From DAIDKA01 sp963726995 (GTDB lineage Bacteria; Pseudomonadota; Gammaproteobacteria; Steroidobacterales; Steroidobacteraceae): a stretch of 64,000 nt of DNA. Positions 15,797 through 24,106 of this stretch are shown here, one piece after another. Position 1 is the first letter of the stretch; the number at the start of each line of letters is the position of its first letter. The notes under the pieces are model-generated. The model did no database searches. It was not told where the DNA came from and worked only from the letters and a program-made list of their open reading frames with translations. A program made the position numbers and the translations under genes. The DNA is taken from assembly GCA_963726995.1 (NCBI GenBank), contig CAVSEP010000007.1:930001-994000 (forward strand). The letters run 5' to 3'.

Positions 15797-16888
15797 TCAG
15801 ACGTTGAAGCGGAAGTGCATGACATCGCCCTCGCGGACGATGTATTCCTTGCCCTCGAGCCGCAGTTTGCCGACTTCGCGCGCACCGCTTTCGCCGCGAT
15901 AGGAAATGTAGTCGGCAAATGCGATGACCTCGGCACGGATGAAGCCGCGCTCGAAATCGGTATGGATCACGCCCGCGGCCTGCGGGGCGGTGGATCCGGC
16001 GCGCACCGTCCAGGCGCGCACTTCCTTCGGACCCGCGGTGAAGTAGGTCTCCAGCCCCAGCAGCTTGAATGCCGAGCGGATGACGCGGTTCAGCCCCGGC
16101 TCATCCAGTTTCATTTCGGCGAGGAACTCGGCCCGGTCGGCCTCCTCCAGCTGCGAGATCTCCGCTTCGATGGCCGCACAGACGGCGACCACCTGCGAGC
16201 CCTCGGCGGCGGCAAGTGTCTGCACGGCGGCAAGCTTCGGGTTGTCGGTGAAGCCGTGCTCATCCACATTCGCCACGTACATGACGGGCTTGGCGGTGAG
16301 CAGGTGCAGCTCCCTCAGATCCCGCTGCTCCTCCTCGGTCAGCTTCAGGGCGCGCGCCGGCTGCGCCTTGTTCAGCTGCGCCTTCACTTTCTCGAACAGC
16401 GCAACCTTGCGCACCGATTCCTTGTCACCGCTCTTGGCGGTCTTGGCCGCGCGCTCCAGGGCCTTGTCGACCGTGGTGAGATCGGCCAGGGCCAGCTCGG
16501 TATTGATGGTTTCGATATCCGCCAGCGGGTCGATCTTGCCGGCGACGTGCACGATGTCGCCGTCATCGAAGCAGCGCACCACGTGTGCGATGGCATCGAC
16601 CTCGCGGATATGCGCCAGGAACTTGTTGCCCAGACCTTCGCCCTGCGAGGCGCCGGCCACCAGGCCCGCGATGTCGACGAACTCGACCGCCGCCGGCACC
16701 AGCTTGTCGGGCTTCACGATGTTGGCCAGCTCCTGCAGGCGCGGATCCGGCACCGCCACCACTCCGACATTCGGGTCGATGGTGCAGAAGGGATAGTTCT
16801 CCGCGGCGATCTGCGCGCGCGTGAGGGCGTTGAACAGCGTCGACTTGCCGACATTCGGCAGGCCGACGATTCCACATTTGATCGACAT
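15797..16888 (-). CDS. ychF: Redox-responsive ATPase YchF (Obg family)
   Basis: 363 residues, full length. The G1/Walker A loop is Gly9 to Thr17 (GLPNVGKST), G3 is DIAGLVAGA, and the usual NKxD is replaced by ANVDE, the mark of the ATP-preferring YchF subfamily. A coiled-coil insert and a C-terminal TGS domain (GVIHTDFERGFIRAEVIAF) follow. It binds ribosomes and regulates oxidative stress responses. It follows pth with 16 bases between, the conserved gammaproteobacterial order. Confidence 0.97.
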   Translation of the reverse strand: MSIKCGIVGLPNVGKSTLFNALTRAQIAAENYPFCTIDPNVGVVAVPDPRLQELANIVKPDKLVPAAVEFVDIAGLVAGASQGEGLGNKFLAHIREVDAIAHVVRCFDDGDIVHVAGKIDPLADIETINTELALADLTTVDKALERAAKTAKSGDKESVRKVALFEKVKAQLNKAQPARALKLTEEEQRDLRELHLLTAKPVMYVANVDEHGFTDNPKLAAVQTLAAAEGSQVVAVCAAIEAEISQLEEADRAEFLAEMKLDEPGLNRVIRSAFKLLGLETYFTAGPKEVRAWTVRAGSTAPQAAGVIHTDFERGFIRAEVIAFADYISYRGESGAREVGKLRLEGKEYIVREGDVMHFRFNV

Positions 16889-16904
16889 ATGATTTACCTT
16901 GAAC

Positions 16905-17489
16905 TCAGACAGGCCGGCCGTGCAGGGCCTGGATGGCGCGCTGCGCGCCCTCTAGCATCATCGTCGGCACGACGTCCGCCGCCGCGCCTATCGCCGCACC
17001 GATCAGCGCTTCATCGGCCTTGGAAGGACGACCCAGCACGTAGTGCAGCACCTTGTCGCGATCGCCGGGGTGCCCGATGCCGATCCGCAGGCGCCAGAAC
17101 CCTTCCGGAATGCCGGCCAGAATGTCGCGCATCCCATTGTGGCCGCCGTGGCCGCCGCCGAACTTCAGCCTTGCCTCGCCGGGCGAAAAATCCAGCTCAT
17201 CGTAGGCCACCAGCAGCTCGCCGGGGGCGATCTTGTAGAACGCCGCGACGCTGCCCACCGGGCCGCCGCTGCAGTTCATGTAGGTCATGGGCTTGGCCAG
17301 CCACACATCGGCGCCGGCAATCCTGACGCGCGCGAGATCGGCCTGGTGCCGGGGCTCGTAGCGGAAAGTCCCGCCATGGCGGGCCGCGAGAGCCTCGACG
17401 AAGGCAAAGCCCGCGTTGTGGCGTTGGCGCTCGTGTTCGGCCCCGGGGTTGCCCAAACCCACGATCAGCTTCAGTGCAACGGCATCCAT
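16905..17489 (-). CDS. pth: Peptidyl-tRNA hydrolase
   Basis: 194 residues. It releases peptides from peptidyl-tRNA that drops off the ribosome. Catalytic His24 (RHNAGF) and Asn14 (GLGNPG) are present, together with KPMTYMNCSGG, the catalytic Asp in YDELDFSPG and FGGGHGGHNGMRDI. Length is normal. The gene sits between rplY and ychF as in most gammaproteobacteria and is probably cotranscribed with ychF. Confidence 0.97.
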   Translation of the reverse strand: MDAVALKLIVGLGNPGAEHERQRHNAGFAFVEALAARHGGTFRYEPRHQADLARVRIAGADVWLAKPMTYMNCSGGPVGSVAAFYKIAPGELLVAYDELDFSPGEARLKFGGGHGGHNGMRDILAGIPEGFWRLRIGIGHPGDRDKVLHYVLGRPSKADEALIGAAIGAAADVVPTMMLEGAQRAIQALHGRPV

Positions 17490-17520
17490 GAGCGCAAGCC
17501 TGGTTTGAATTCAAAGGCAG

Positions 17521-17548
17521 GCGCGGGCGGGCTGCTGCCCGCCCGCGC
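17521..17548. terminator. Strong GC hairpin between rplY and pth
   Basis: A perfect 12-base stem (GCGCGGGCGGGC with its complement) around a TGCT loop in the 70-base rplY-pth gap. No T-run follows on the minus strand, so it is at best a weak intrinsic terminator, attenuator or RNA stability element. Confidence 0.45.
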
Positions 17549-17559
17549 GCACCTCAAGG

Positions 17560-18300
17560 CTACTTCTTGCCCGCGTCCTTCTTGGCTGGCGCAGCGGCGG
17601 GAGCCGCCTTGTCATCCTTCTTCGCCTCCGTACCCGGAGCGGCACCTGCGGCGCCTGCCGCAGCCGGCGCTGCAGCCGCACCCTCGACCGGCGCAGCCTC
17701 CGCTGCCACTGCCTCGGGCTCCTCGGCACGCGGGCTATGGATGGAAACGACGGCCGGATTCCTGCCGTGACCCAGCTGCGGCAGCAGCACGCCCGGCGGC
17801 ACCTTGATCGAGTCCAGATACTTGATGTCGTTCAGGTTCATGTCGACCATGTCCACTTCCAGGAATTCCGGAAGGTCCTTGGGCAGACACACCACTTCCA
17901 CATCGTTCATCAGGTGCGAGACGATGCCGCCCTGGGTCTTCACGCCCGGGGAGACGTTGGCATTGCGGAAATGGATGGGCAGGCGGATGCGCAGCTTCTC
18001 GTTCTCCAGAACGCGCTGCAGGTCCAGATGCACCACCAGATTCTTGGCCGGGTGCATCTGCACATCCTTGACGATGGCTTCCTGGGTCTCATCCGCCACC
18101 TTCAGCTGCACGATGGAGGAATAGAACTTCTCGTCCTCGATCATCGTCAGCAGCTTCTGCTGATTGAGCACCAGGGCACGCGGGCTCTGACCCCCGCCGT
18201 ACAGTATGGCCGGAACTTTTCCTTCGACACGCAGGCGGCGGCTCGCACCTTTGCCTTGTGTGTCTCGGAATTCCGCGCCGATCACAAATGAAATGCGCAT
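17560..18300 (-). CDS. rplY: Ribosomal protein bL25, long Ctc/TL5 form
   Basis: 246 residues. The N-terminal 95 residues are the 5S-rRNA-binding L25 domain (GKGASRRLRVEGKVPAILYGG). Next is the CTC/TL5 beta domain (HFRNANVSPGVKTQGGIVSH and KDLPEFLEVDM), then a low-complexity Ala/Pro/Lys tail from about residue 185. It binds 5S rRNA in the large subunit. It is downstream of prs, as expected. Confidence 0.95.
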   Translation of the reverse strand: MRISFVIGAEFRDTQGKGASRRLRVEGKVPAILYGGGQSPRALVLNQQKLLTMIEDEKFYSSIVQLKVADETQEAIVKDVQMHPAKNLVVHLDLQRVLENEKLRIRLPIHFRNANVSPGVKTQGGIVSHLMNDVEVVCLPKDLPEFLEVDMVDMNLNDIKYLDSIKVPPGVLLPQLGHGRNPAVVSIHSPRAEEPEAVAAEAAPVEGAAAAPAAAGAAGAAPGTEAKKDDKAAPAAAPAKKDAGKK

Positions 18301-18424
18301 TTTCGAACTCCTGACTTTTCATCAAATCGCCGCACCATGCGGCTGCATGCCACCCCGCGACCAAAGGGGCATGATCAACAAGGGCCCGCGCGCCACCCTA
18401 TGCGGCGGCCGACCCCAGCAATTC

Positions 18425-19378
18425 CTAATCCACGTACAACGAGCTCACGGACTCCTCGGCGCGGATGCGCCGGATGGTCTCCGCCAGCAGCGCGGCCACC
18501 GACAGCTGGCGGATGCGGCCGATCTGCTGGGCCGCTGCCGAGAGCGGAATGGTGTCGGTCACCACCAGCTCATCGAGCGCCGAGTTCGCGATCTTCTCCA
18601 GCGCCGAGCCCGACAGCAGCGCGTGGGTGATGTAGGAGGTGACCCGCAAGGCGCCCGCATCCTTCAGCGCCTGCGCCGCCAGGCACAGCGTGCCCGCGGT
18701 ATCCACCATGTCATCCACCAGTACGCAGTTCTTGCCGGACACCTCACCGATGATGTTCATCACCCGTGATTCATTCGGTCGCGGACGGCGCTTGTCGATG
18801 ATCGCCAGGTCCGCATCATCCAGGCGGCGCGCGAAGGCGCGCGCGCGGGCCACGCCGCCGATGTCCGGCGACACCACCACCAGGTTGTCGTCGCCGCGCT
18901 TCCAGGCATCGCCCAGCAGCACCGGGGAGCCGTAGACATTGTCGACCGGGATGTCGAAGAACCCCATGATCTGGTCCGAATGCAGGTCCAGCGTCAGCAA
19001 CCGGTCCACCCCGGCGCCGGCGATCATGTTGGCCACCAGCTTCGCGGTGATGGCCGAGCGCGTCGCCCGCGGACGGCGGTCCTGGCGCGAATAGCCGAAG
19101 TACGGCACCACCGCCGTGATGCGCGCGGCCGAGGCGCGCCGGCAGGCGTCCACCAGCACCAGCAGCTCCATCAGATGATCGTTCACCGGCGGGCAGGTGG
19201 ATTGCACGATGAATACATCGCGCCCGCGCACGTTGTCGATCAGTTCGACGTTGACTTCCTTGTCGCTGAACCGGCCGACTTCGGCCTCGCCCAGCGGCAC
19301 ACCCAGGTGCCGCGCGATCTCGTGCGCGAGCGCCCGATTGGCATTCCCGGTGAACAGCGCCATGGTGTCGTCAGTCAC
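18425..19378 (-). CDS. prs: Ribose-phosphate pyrophosphokinase
   Basis: 317 residues from GTG 19378. The GTG is chosen because AGGAG precedes it by about 9 bases; the ATG at 19363 begins MALFTGNANRALA, matching the family start, and is possible. It makes PRPP from ribose 5-phosphate and ATP. Motifs: SDKEVNVEL, PYFGYSRQDR (ATP), LDLHSDQ (metal), PDIGGVARAR and the PRPP loop VLVDDMVDTAGT. In the ancestral order tRNA-Gln and ispE lie immediately upstream; here the second island separates them. Confidence 0.97.
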   Translation of the reverse strand: MTDDTMALFTGNANRALAHEIARHLGVPLGEAEVGRFSDKEVNVELIDNVRGRDVFIVQSTCPPVNDHLMELLVLVDACRRASAARITAVVPYFGYSRQDRRPRATRSAITAKLVANMIAGAGVDRLLTLDLHSDQIMGFFDIPVDNVYGSPVLLGDAWKRGDDNLVVVSPDIGGVARARAFARRLDDADLAIIDKRRPRPNESRVMNIIGEVSGKNCVLVDDMVDTAGTLCLAAQALKDAGALRVTSYITHALLSGSALEKIANSALDELVVTDTIPLSAAAQQIGRIRQLSVAALLAETIRRIRAEESVSSLYVD

Positions 19379-19847
19379 GGCCCGCCTCTCCTGCAAAGAT
19401 TTGGCCCACACCGATTCGGCCCTGCGACGCACGTGGCTGGGGTGGAAGGATTCGAACCTCCGAATGGCGGGATCAAAACCCGCAAGAAGCCGTTTATAAT
19501 CAGAAAGTTACTGACTTTTAGCAACTTCGCATCCCCTCGCATCCCATCCATTCCCCGCGGCTGTCACCAAAGCTGTCACTAGACTCTGGATCTAGTTCCT
19601 ACCGGCAAATCGGGCGGCGGATGATACACGATGGCCTTTCCAGCCGGGTCGATTTCAAGCCCGCGCCGCTGCTCGATTTTCCGCCGCTTAGCTGCCCTAG
19701 CCCAGCCCCCAAGAACGGGCACTTAGGATTGGCTTCAACGCTCGCCGCCACTATCGTCCGCCATCGAGACAGGAAGCAGATCGAAATTCCTGCGTTCTCC
19801 TGCTAATATATTCCCGAGAATTCCCGAGACAATATCGGAGGGACCCA
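19379..19847. other. Left junction of the tRNA-Gln island
   Basis: 469 bases without a supported gene. It holds the partial tRNA-Gln copy (19434-19483), a tandem pair of TCGCATCCC (19527-19535 and 19537-19545) and a pair of GCTGTCAC (19560-19567 and 19572-19579). The repeats could be integrase arm sites. A 47-codon minus-strand frame (19579-19722; contains KRRKIEQRRGLEIDPAGKA) may be a gene relic but is not identified. Confidence 0.45.
19434..19483 (-). repeat. att-like partial copy of tRNA-Gln
   Basis: 50 bases matching 29647-29696 with two mismatches, covering the CCA end, T arm and anticodon arm of tRNA-Gln. The sequence beyond the anticodon stem is unrelated, so it is not a tRNA. With the intact tRNA-Gln 10.2 kb away it brackets the defence genes. 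Confidence 0.85.
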
Positions 19848-20486
19848 ATGACCGAGCATACTTCACTCTCTTCAGAGGGTTTGGAGCACCCGCCGAGCGC
19901 GAGCACAGCGGAGAAGCGCTCGCTGGCCCGCTGGTACGCCGCTGCACGGATCGCTCTGGCGCACAACCGGCCTCTGACCACGGCCACCGGGGCGACAGCT
20001 GGTCGCCCCGCCGCCGGTGAACTCTCAGCCTCCGAACTGACCGCCCTGCGTGGCGTGGGAGCGTTTAAGGACGACATGCCGGTCAATGCCGACAGTGACC
20101 CCCTGCTGCGCAGCCAGGCTCAGTACATGGCGCTTCTTGAGGAGAGCGTATCGGCTGCGGAAGCCGCCAAACTCCTCCGGGTGGACGTTACTCGGGTGCG
20201 CCAACGGCTGCGCGAGCGCTCCCTGTACGGTCTCGAGTATGAAGGGGCTTGGCGCCTACCGCGCTTCCAATTCGAGCGTCGCCTCATCATTCCCGGTCTC
20301 GCCCAGATTCTTAAGACCCTCCCACCGGATCTATTTCCCCTGGATGTCCTCGACTGGTTTCTGCTGCCTGAGCCTGAGCTGCAGCTGGAGAGTGACACGG
20401 CCCCTCTGAGCCCCCGCGCATGGCTCCTATCAGGTCGGCCCATTGACGCTGTCGTGAAGGTGGCGCGCGATTTGACGCGCACCTGA
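19848..20486 (+). CDS. HTH protein paired with RES toxin (Xre/MbcA-like antitoxin)
   Basis: 212 residues. The central region SVSAAEAAKLLRVDVTRVRQ, with RERSLYGLEY and WRLPRFQFE after it, is an excisionase/Xre-like helix-turn-helix. The C-terminus (LTTPxxL-like stretch replaced by LPPDLFPLDVLDWFLLPEPEL, then ISAVV-like RPIDAVVKVARDL) resembles the toxin-binding end of RES-partner antitoxins. It lies five bases upstream of the RES gene. It probably represses the operon and shields the toxin. The N-terminal 80 residues are unusual for the family. Confidence 0.72.
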   Translation: MTEHTSLSSEGLEHPPSASTAEKRSLARWYAAARIALAHNRPLTTATGATAGRPAAGELSASELTALRGVGAFKDDMPVNADSDPLLRSQAQYMALLEESVSAAEAAKLLRVDVTRVRQRLRERSLYGLEYEGAWRLPRFQFERRLIIPGLAQILKTLPPDLFPLDVLDWFLLPEPELQLESDTAPLSPRAWLLSGRPIDAVVKVARDLTRT

Positions 20487-20491
20487 GTCGG

Positions 20492-21127
20492 GTGAGCAAG
20501 TTCCCGGAGCCGCCCGGCGTCGATGTGCTGCGCCGAATCCCGGCGGAGACCATCGAGCTACCTGCCCGAACGCTCCTGGCACGAATTTACTTTGCCGCTG
20601 GCCCGCATCCGTCACGCTGGAATCAGTTTCGCCGGTTCGGACCAACAGAAGCACGTTGGGACCATCACCTTCCCGACGCCGGCGGCCGCCCAACCGAACA
20701 GGACCGCGCCGTCATCTACTGCGCGCCCGACGTGAATACCTGCGCCGCGGAGGTTTTCCAATCTACCCGCAGAATCGACCGGGTTCGCAATGCGCCGATC
20801 CTGGTCGTCTTTGCCCTGTCCGAGCCAGTCACCCTGCTTGACGTGCGTGGCCCGTTTGCCACGACAATTGGAACGTCCACAGCGATTCATTCCGGGCCTC
20901 GTGCTCGGACACGTGCATGGGCCCGCCAGTTGTTCGAGGCCTATCCTCGTCTTCAGGGCGTGCACTACGGCTCATCGATGAACGGACATGCACCAGCAGT
21001 GGTCCTGAACGAACGGGCGCAACACATCCTGTCTGAGCGGCCCGAATTCCACCGCGCTCTCAATGATGATTTGCTTGCGGAAGTACTCCAACGGATTGCC
21101 CTGCGCCTTTCATACGGCCTACGTTAG
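20492..21127 (+). CDS. RES-domain toxin
   Basis: 211 residues from GTG 20492. RES-domain features: Arg in LLARIYFAAGPHPSRWNQF, Glu in NTCAAEVFQS, and a Ser-rich late motif (GVHYGSSMNGH). RES toxins degrade NAD+ by an ADP-ribosyltransferase-like fold and stop growth when the antitoxin is lost. It is the second gene of a two-gene operon beside the Wadjet genes, so it may serve to keep the island or as a separate phage defence. Confidence 0.82.
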   Translation: MSKFPEPPGVDVLRRIPAETIELPARTLLARIYFAAGPHPSRWNQFRRFGPTEARWDHHLPDAGGRPTEQDRAVIYCAPDVNTCAAEVFQSTRRIDRVRNAPILVVFALSEPVTLLDVRGPFATTIGTSTAIHSGPRARTRAWARQLFEAYPRLQGVHYGSSMNGHAPAVVLNERAQHILSERPEFHRALNDDLLAEVLQRIALRLSYGLR

Positions 21128-21400
21128 CTGAACGAGATTTACTCTACCGAAGACGACCCTCGCATGTAACATTCTCGATTGCCGAGATTTTGCGAGGCCA
21201 CACGCACGTCGCGCTAACGCAAATATCGAATCTCAGGAAACTCCGGTGAAGCAACAGGACCTCATCAATCGCCTCCGAAAGCAGGGTTCTCACGCGCAAG
21301 ACTCCATGCCTGGACCCTTCGGACACCGTCCCTGGCGCGCCTGCGAGCTTCCAACATCTATAATCCCGCCCTTCTCCGGGACCGATAAGTCGCACCCAGG
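21128..21400. other. Gap between the RES toxin and jetA
   Basis: 273 bases with no credible gene on either strand. It probably carries the promoter of the jetABCD operon. Confidence 0.4.
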
Positions 21401-22915
21401 ATGACCGCCCCCTCGCTACACCCCTCCGCGCCCCAGCTCTTCAGCCACGTGATAGCGGAGAACAGCCTCCACTACCGCGCCATCCTTGACGTCTTCGCCA
21501 CCGCCAAACGCCAGTTCCGCCTCCACCTTCGCCCGGACGATGTGCTCGCCGAAGCCCGCTGGACCGATGGGCCGCCGACCATCGAAGCCGTTCAACACGC
21601 GCTGGGCCAACTGGTCGAGTGGGGAAACCTGCAATCCCAGCCCGACACCGCTCGCGTCTCTACCATCGAAGACTTCTACCGCAAGCGCCTACTCTACAGA
21701 ATGACCGTCGGCGGCGAAGCTGTCGAAGAGGGCCTCCGGGCTTTCAGCGAAACGCTAGCGAGACGCGCAGAACTGCAATCCGTCGCCCTCGACGACATTC
21801 GCGCGCGACTCATCTCTATTCACGAACTCATGAGCGAGTCGCCGCCCGACTCCCCGAAAGTCCACGGTGCGCTTCGGGATCTCATGCACATCTTCGCGGA
21901 CCTCTCCAACAATGCGGAACGCTTCATGGCCGGCCTTGCCCGCACCATCGAGCTGCAGCGGGCGGAAGTCACGGCGGTGATGAGCTTCAAGACCCGCCTG
22001 ATCGACTACCTACAGCGCTTCATCGGCGACCTCGTCACGCGTTCGAGCCAGATCGCGGAGCTGCTGCTCGATCTCGCCCCCAAGGAACAGTCGCTCCTCC
22101 TGATCGCGGCTGAGCGCGACGCGCGTAACGCTGCACCCGACGATCCCGACACGAATGAAGAGGCACTGCGCGCCCGGCTGGATTCGTGGAGCGAACGCTG
22201 GGCGGGCCTGAAGCTCTGGTTTCTGCCAGATGGCAGGCAGCGCTCGCAGGCAGAGTTGCTCCGCGCGAGCACCCTCTCCGCCATTCCCCGCCTGCTCCAA
22301 GCGGTCTCGCTCCTGCACGAGCGCCGCGCGGGGCGCAGCGATCGAGCGGCGGACTTCCGGCGCCTTGCTCTCTGGTTTGCGGAAATCCCGACCAATGGCG
22401 ACGCCCACAGACTGTGGCGCGCGGCGTTCGCCCTATCCCCTGCAAGACATCTTGCGTTGGCCATCACCGACGAAAAGATCAGTGCTAATACGCCGTGGCG
22501 GTCTGCTCCGGGCATTGCGGTGCTGCCGAAGCTTCGCGAGCAGGGAGTGCTCCCGACGCGCGGCTCGCCGCCCAAAATCCTTGACCGTTCCAAAGAACGT
22601 GCGGCACTCGCCGCACAGGTCGCGCAAGAAGCCGCCCAGACTGAAGCGGCGCGCGCGTACCTCGCCACGAATCGCGAGACCCGTCTCTCGGAGCTCGGCC
22701 GGCTCGACACGCATGCTTTCCGAATGTTCCTCACGCTGCTGGGTGAAGCACTCGCGGCCCAGACGAATCCCGACGAGCCAGTAGAGCGACACACCGGCGA
22801 CGGCACGCTCGCAGTTCTCCTCGTTCCGCTGGAGCCAGCAAGCCGTGCGGAGCTCGAAACGGAGCTGGGGTGGTTCTGCGGCCGGGACCACCGCATTCTC
22901 ATCCGCCGGATCTGA
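21401..22915 (+). CDS. jetA: Wadjet type II JetA (DUF2397, kleisin-like)
   Basis: 504 residues matching the DUF2397/TIGR02677 family: LHYRAILDVFATAKRQF near the start, winged-helix region WTDGPPTIEAVQHALGQLVEWG, DFYRKRLLYRMT, then helices through FKTRLIDYLQRFIGDLV, and a late winged-helix (LDTHAFRMFLTLLGEAL). JetA is the kleisin-like subunit that links the SMC-like JetC heads. Wadjet extrudes and cuts small circular DNA such as plasmids. Its TGA overlaps the ATG of jetB. The frame is intact. Confidence 0.88.
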   Translation: MTAPSLHPSAPQLFSHVIAENSLHYRAILDVFATAKRQFRLHLRPDDVLAEARWTDGPPTIEAVQHALGQLVEWGNLQSQPDTARVSTIEDFYRKRLLYRMTVGGEAVEEGLRAFSETLARRAELQSVALDDIRARLISIHELMSESPPDSPKVHGALRDLMHIFADLSNNAERFMAGLARTIELQRAEVTAVMSFKTRLIDYLQRFIGDLVTRSSQIAELLLDLAPKEQSLLLIAAERDARNAAPDDPDTNEEALRARLDSWSERWAGLKLWFLPDGRQRSQAELLRASTLSAIPRLLQAVSLLHERRAGRSDRAADFRRLALWFAEIPTNGDAHRLWRAAFALSPARHLALAITDEKISANTPWRSAPGIAVLPKLREQGVLPTRGSPPKILDRSKERAALAAQVAQEAAQTEAARAYLATNRETRLSELGRLDTHAFRMFLTLLGEALAAQTNPDEPVERHTGDGTLAVLLVPLEPASRAELETELGWFCGRDHRILIRRI

Positions 22916-24106
22916 TGTTCATGCAGACGCGGGGCCTTAAGGATGTACTCACGCAGCAGCAGGAAGAGGAGCGAGAGCATGCGCTTCGTGCCCTCCTGAT
23001 GCGCCCGCTCATCGCGAGCGGCGATCCTGACCTTGAGCTCGTGCGAAGGCACGCCGAGTACCTCCGCGACTGGTTCGGTCGCGAGGCAGGCTGGAACCTT
23101 CAGGTCGAGCGCCAATGCGCGCGGCTCTACAAGCGCCCCGCAACGCTCACGGATGCCACGCGTGGCCATCCGGAGTTCGACCGGGAGCGCTACGTTCTTC
23201 TGTGTCTCGCGTGTGCCGTACTCGAGCGAGCCGAATCCCAGATCACGCTGCGGGCACTCGGCGAGCGTTTGCTCGAATCGGCGGCCGACCCTGAACTGGC
23301 GAGCCGGGGATTCACCTATACGCTGGAAGGCGCCCGCGAACGCCGCTCGCTGGTAGCGGACGTGTCGCCTTTTGCTCGAACTCGGCGCGCTGGCTCGCGT
23401 GGCAGGCGATGAAGAGGCCTACGTCAATCAGTCTGGAGACGTGCTCTACGATGTGCATAGACGCGTGCTTGCGCGTCTGCCCTCGGGAACTGCGGGAGCA
23501 AGTCTGATTGCCGCAACGCAGCCTGACCTTGACTTCGACGGCCGGCTCGCCGCGCTCAATGATGAGTACGTTCCCGATAGTCTCGAAGGCCGGCGTACGG
23601 CTCTACGCTATCGCCTGGCGCGCGGCCTGCTCGATGACCCCGTGCTGTATCACGATGAGCTAACCCCCGAAGAGCGCGAGTATCTCTCGAGCCAGCGAGG
23701 CCCCATGGCCTACCGGCTCGCGCAGGCAAGCGGGCTCACCGCGGAATTGCGCGCAGAAGGTCTCGCGCTGGTGGACGCGGATGGCGAGTTGTCTGACAAG
23801 CATCTTCCGGCCGTCGGCACCGAAGCGCATGCGACTTTACTGGTGGCGGAGTATCTCGCACGTGCCGCCAAGGCGGACGCCGCGACTATTCAATCACTGC
23901 ACGCGCTTGCGGCGTTCCTAAGGGATGCAGCCGACCGGTACGGCCGCTTCTGGCGCAAGGATGCGCGCGAGGCCGGCGCTGAAGTCGAGCTCGCCAGAGA
24001 AGCGGTCGATCGCCTTGTGGCCCTGAGACTCGTTCAACACGTCGAGAATGGTGTGCGGGCGTTGCCGGCGCTTCATCGGTACACCATCAACGAGGCGCAA
24101 ACTTGA
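22915..24106 (+). pseudogene. jetB: Wadjet type II JetB (DUF2398), apparent one-base frameshift
   Basis: About 396 residues over two frames, DUF2398/TIGR02678 family. Frame one begins MFMQTRGLKDVLTQQQEEER and includes LRALLMRPLIASGDPDLELV and ERYVLLCLACAVLERAESQI. It ends ...SLVADV at about 23364, where an extra T (23365) shifts it. The next frame continues RLLLELGALARVAGDEEAYV and DVLYDVHRRVLARLL-like sequence to the end. JetB is the winged-helix (KITE-like) partner of the JetA-JetC complex. ATG 22915 overlaps the jetA stop; ATG 22921 is an alternative. Two pieces give a full-length match, so the break is a single insertion, real or a read error. Confidence 0.82.

Noticed and set aside
19434..19483. 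Second tRNA-Gln gene
   Set aside because: Identity ends at the anticodon stem; no 5' half can pair with it.
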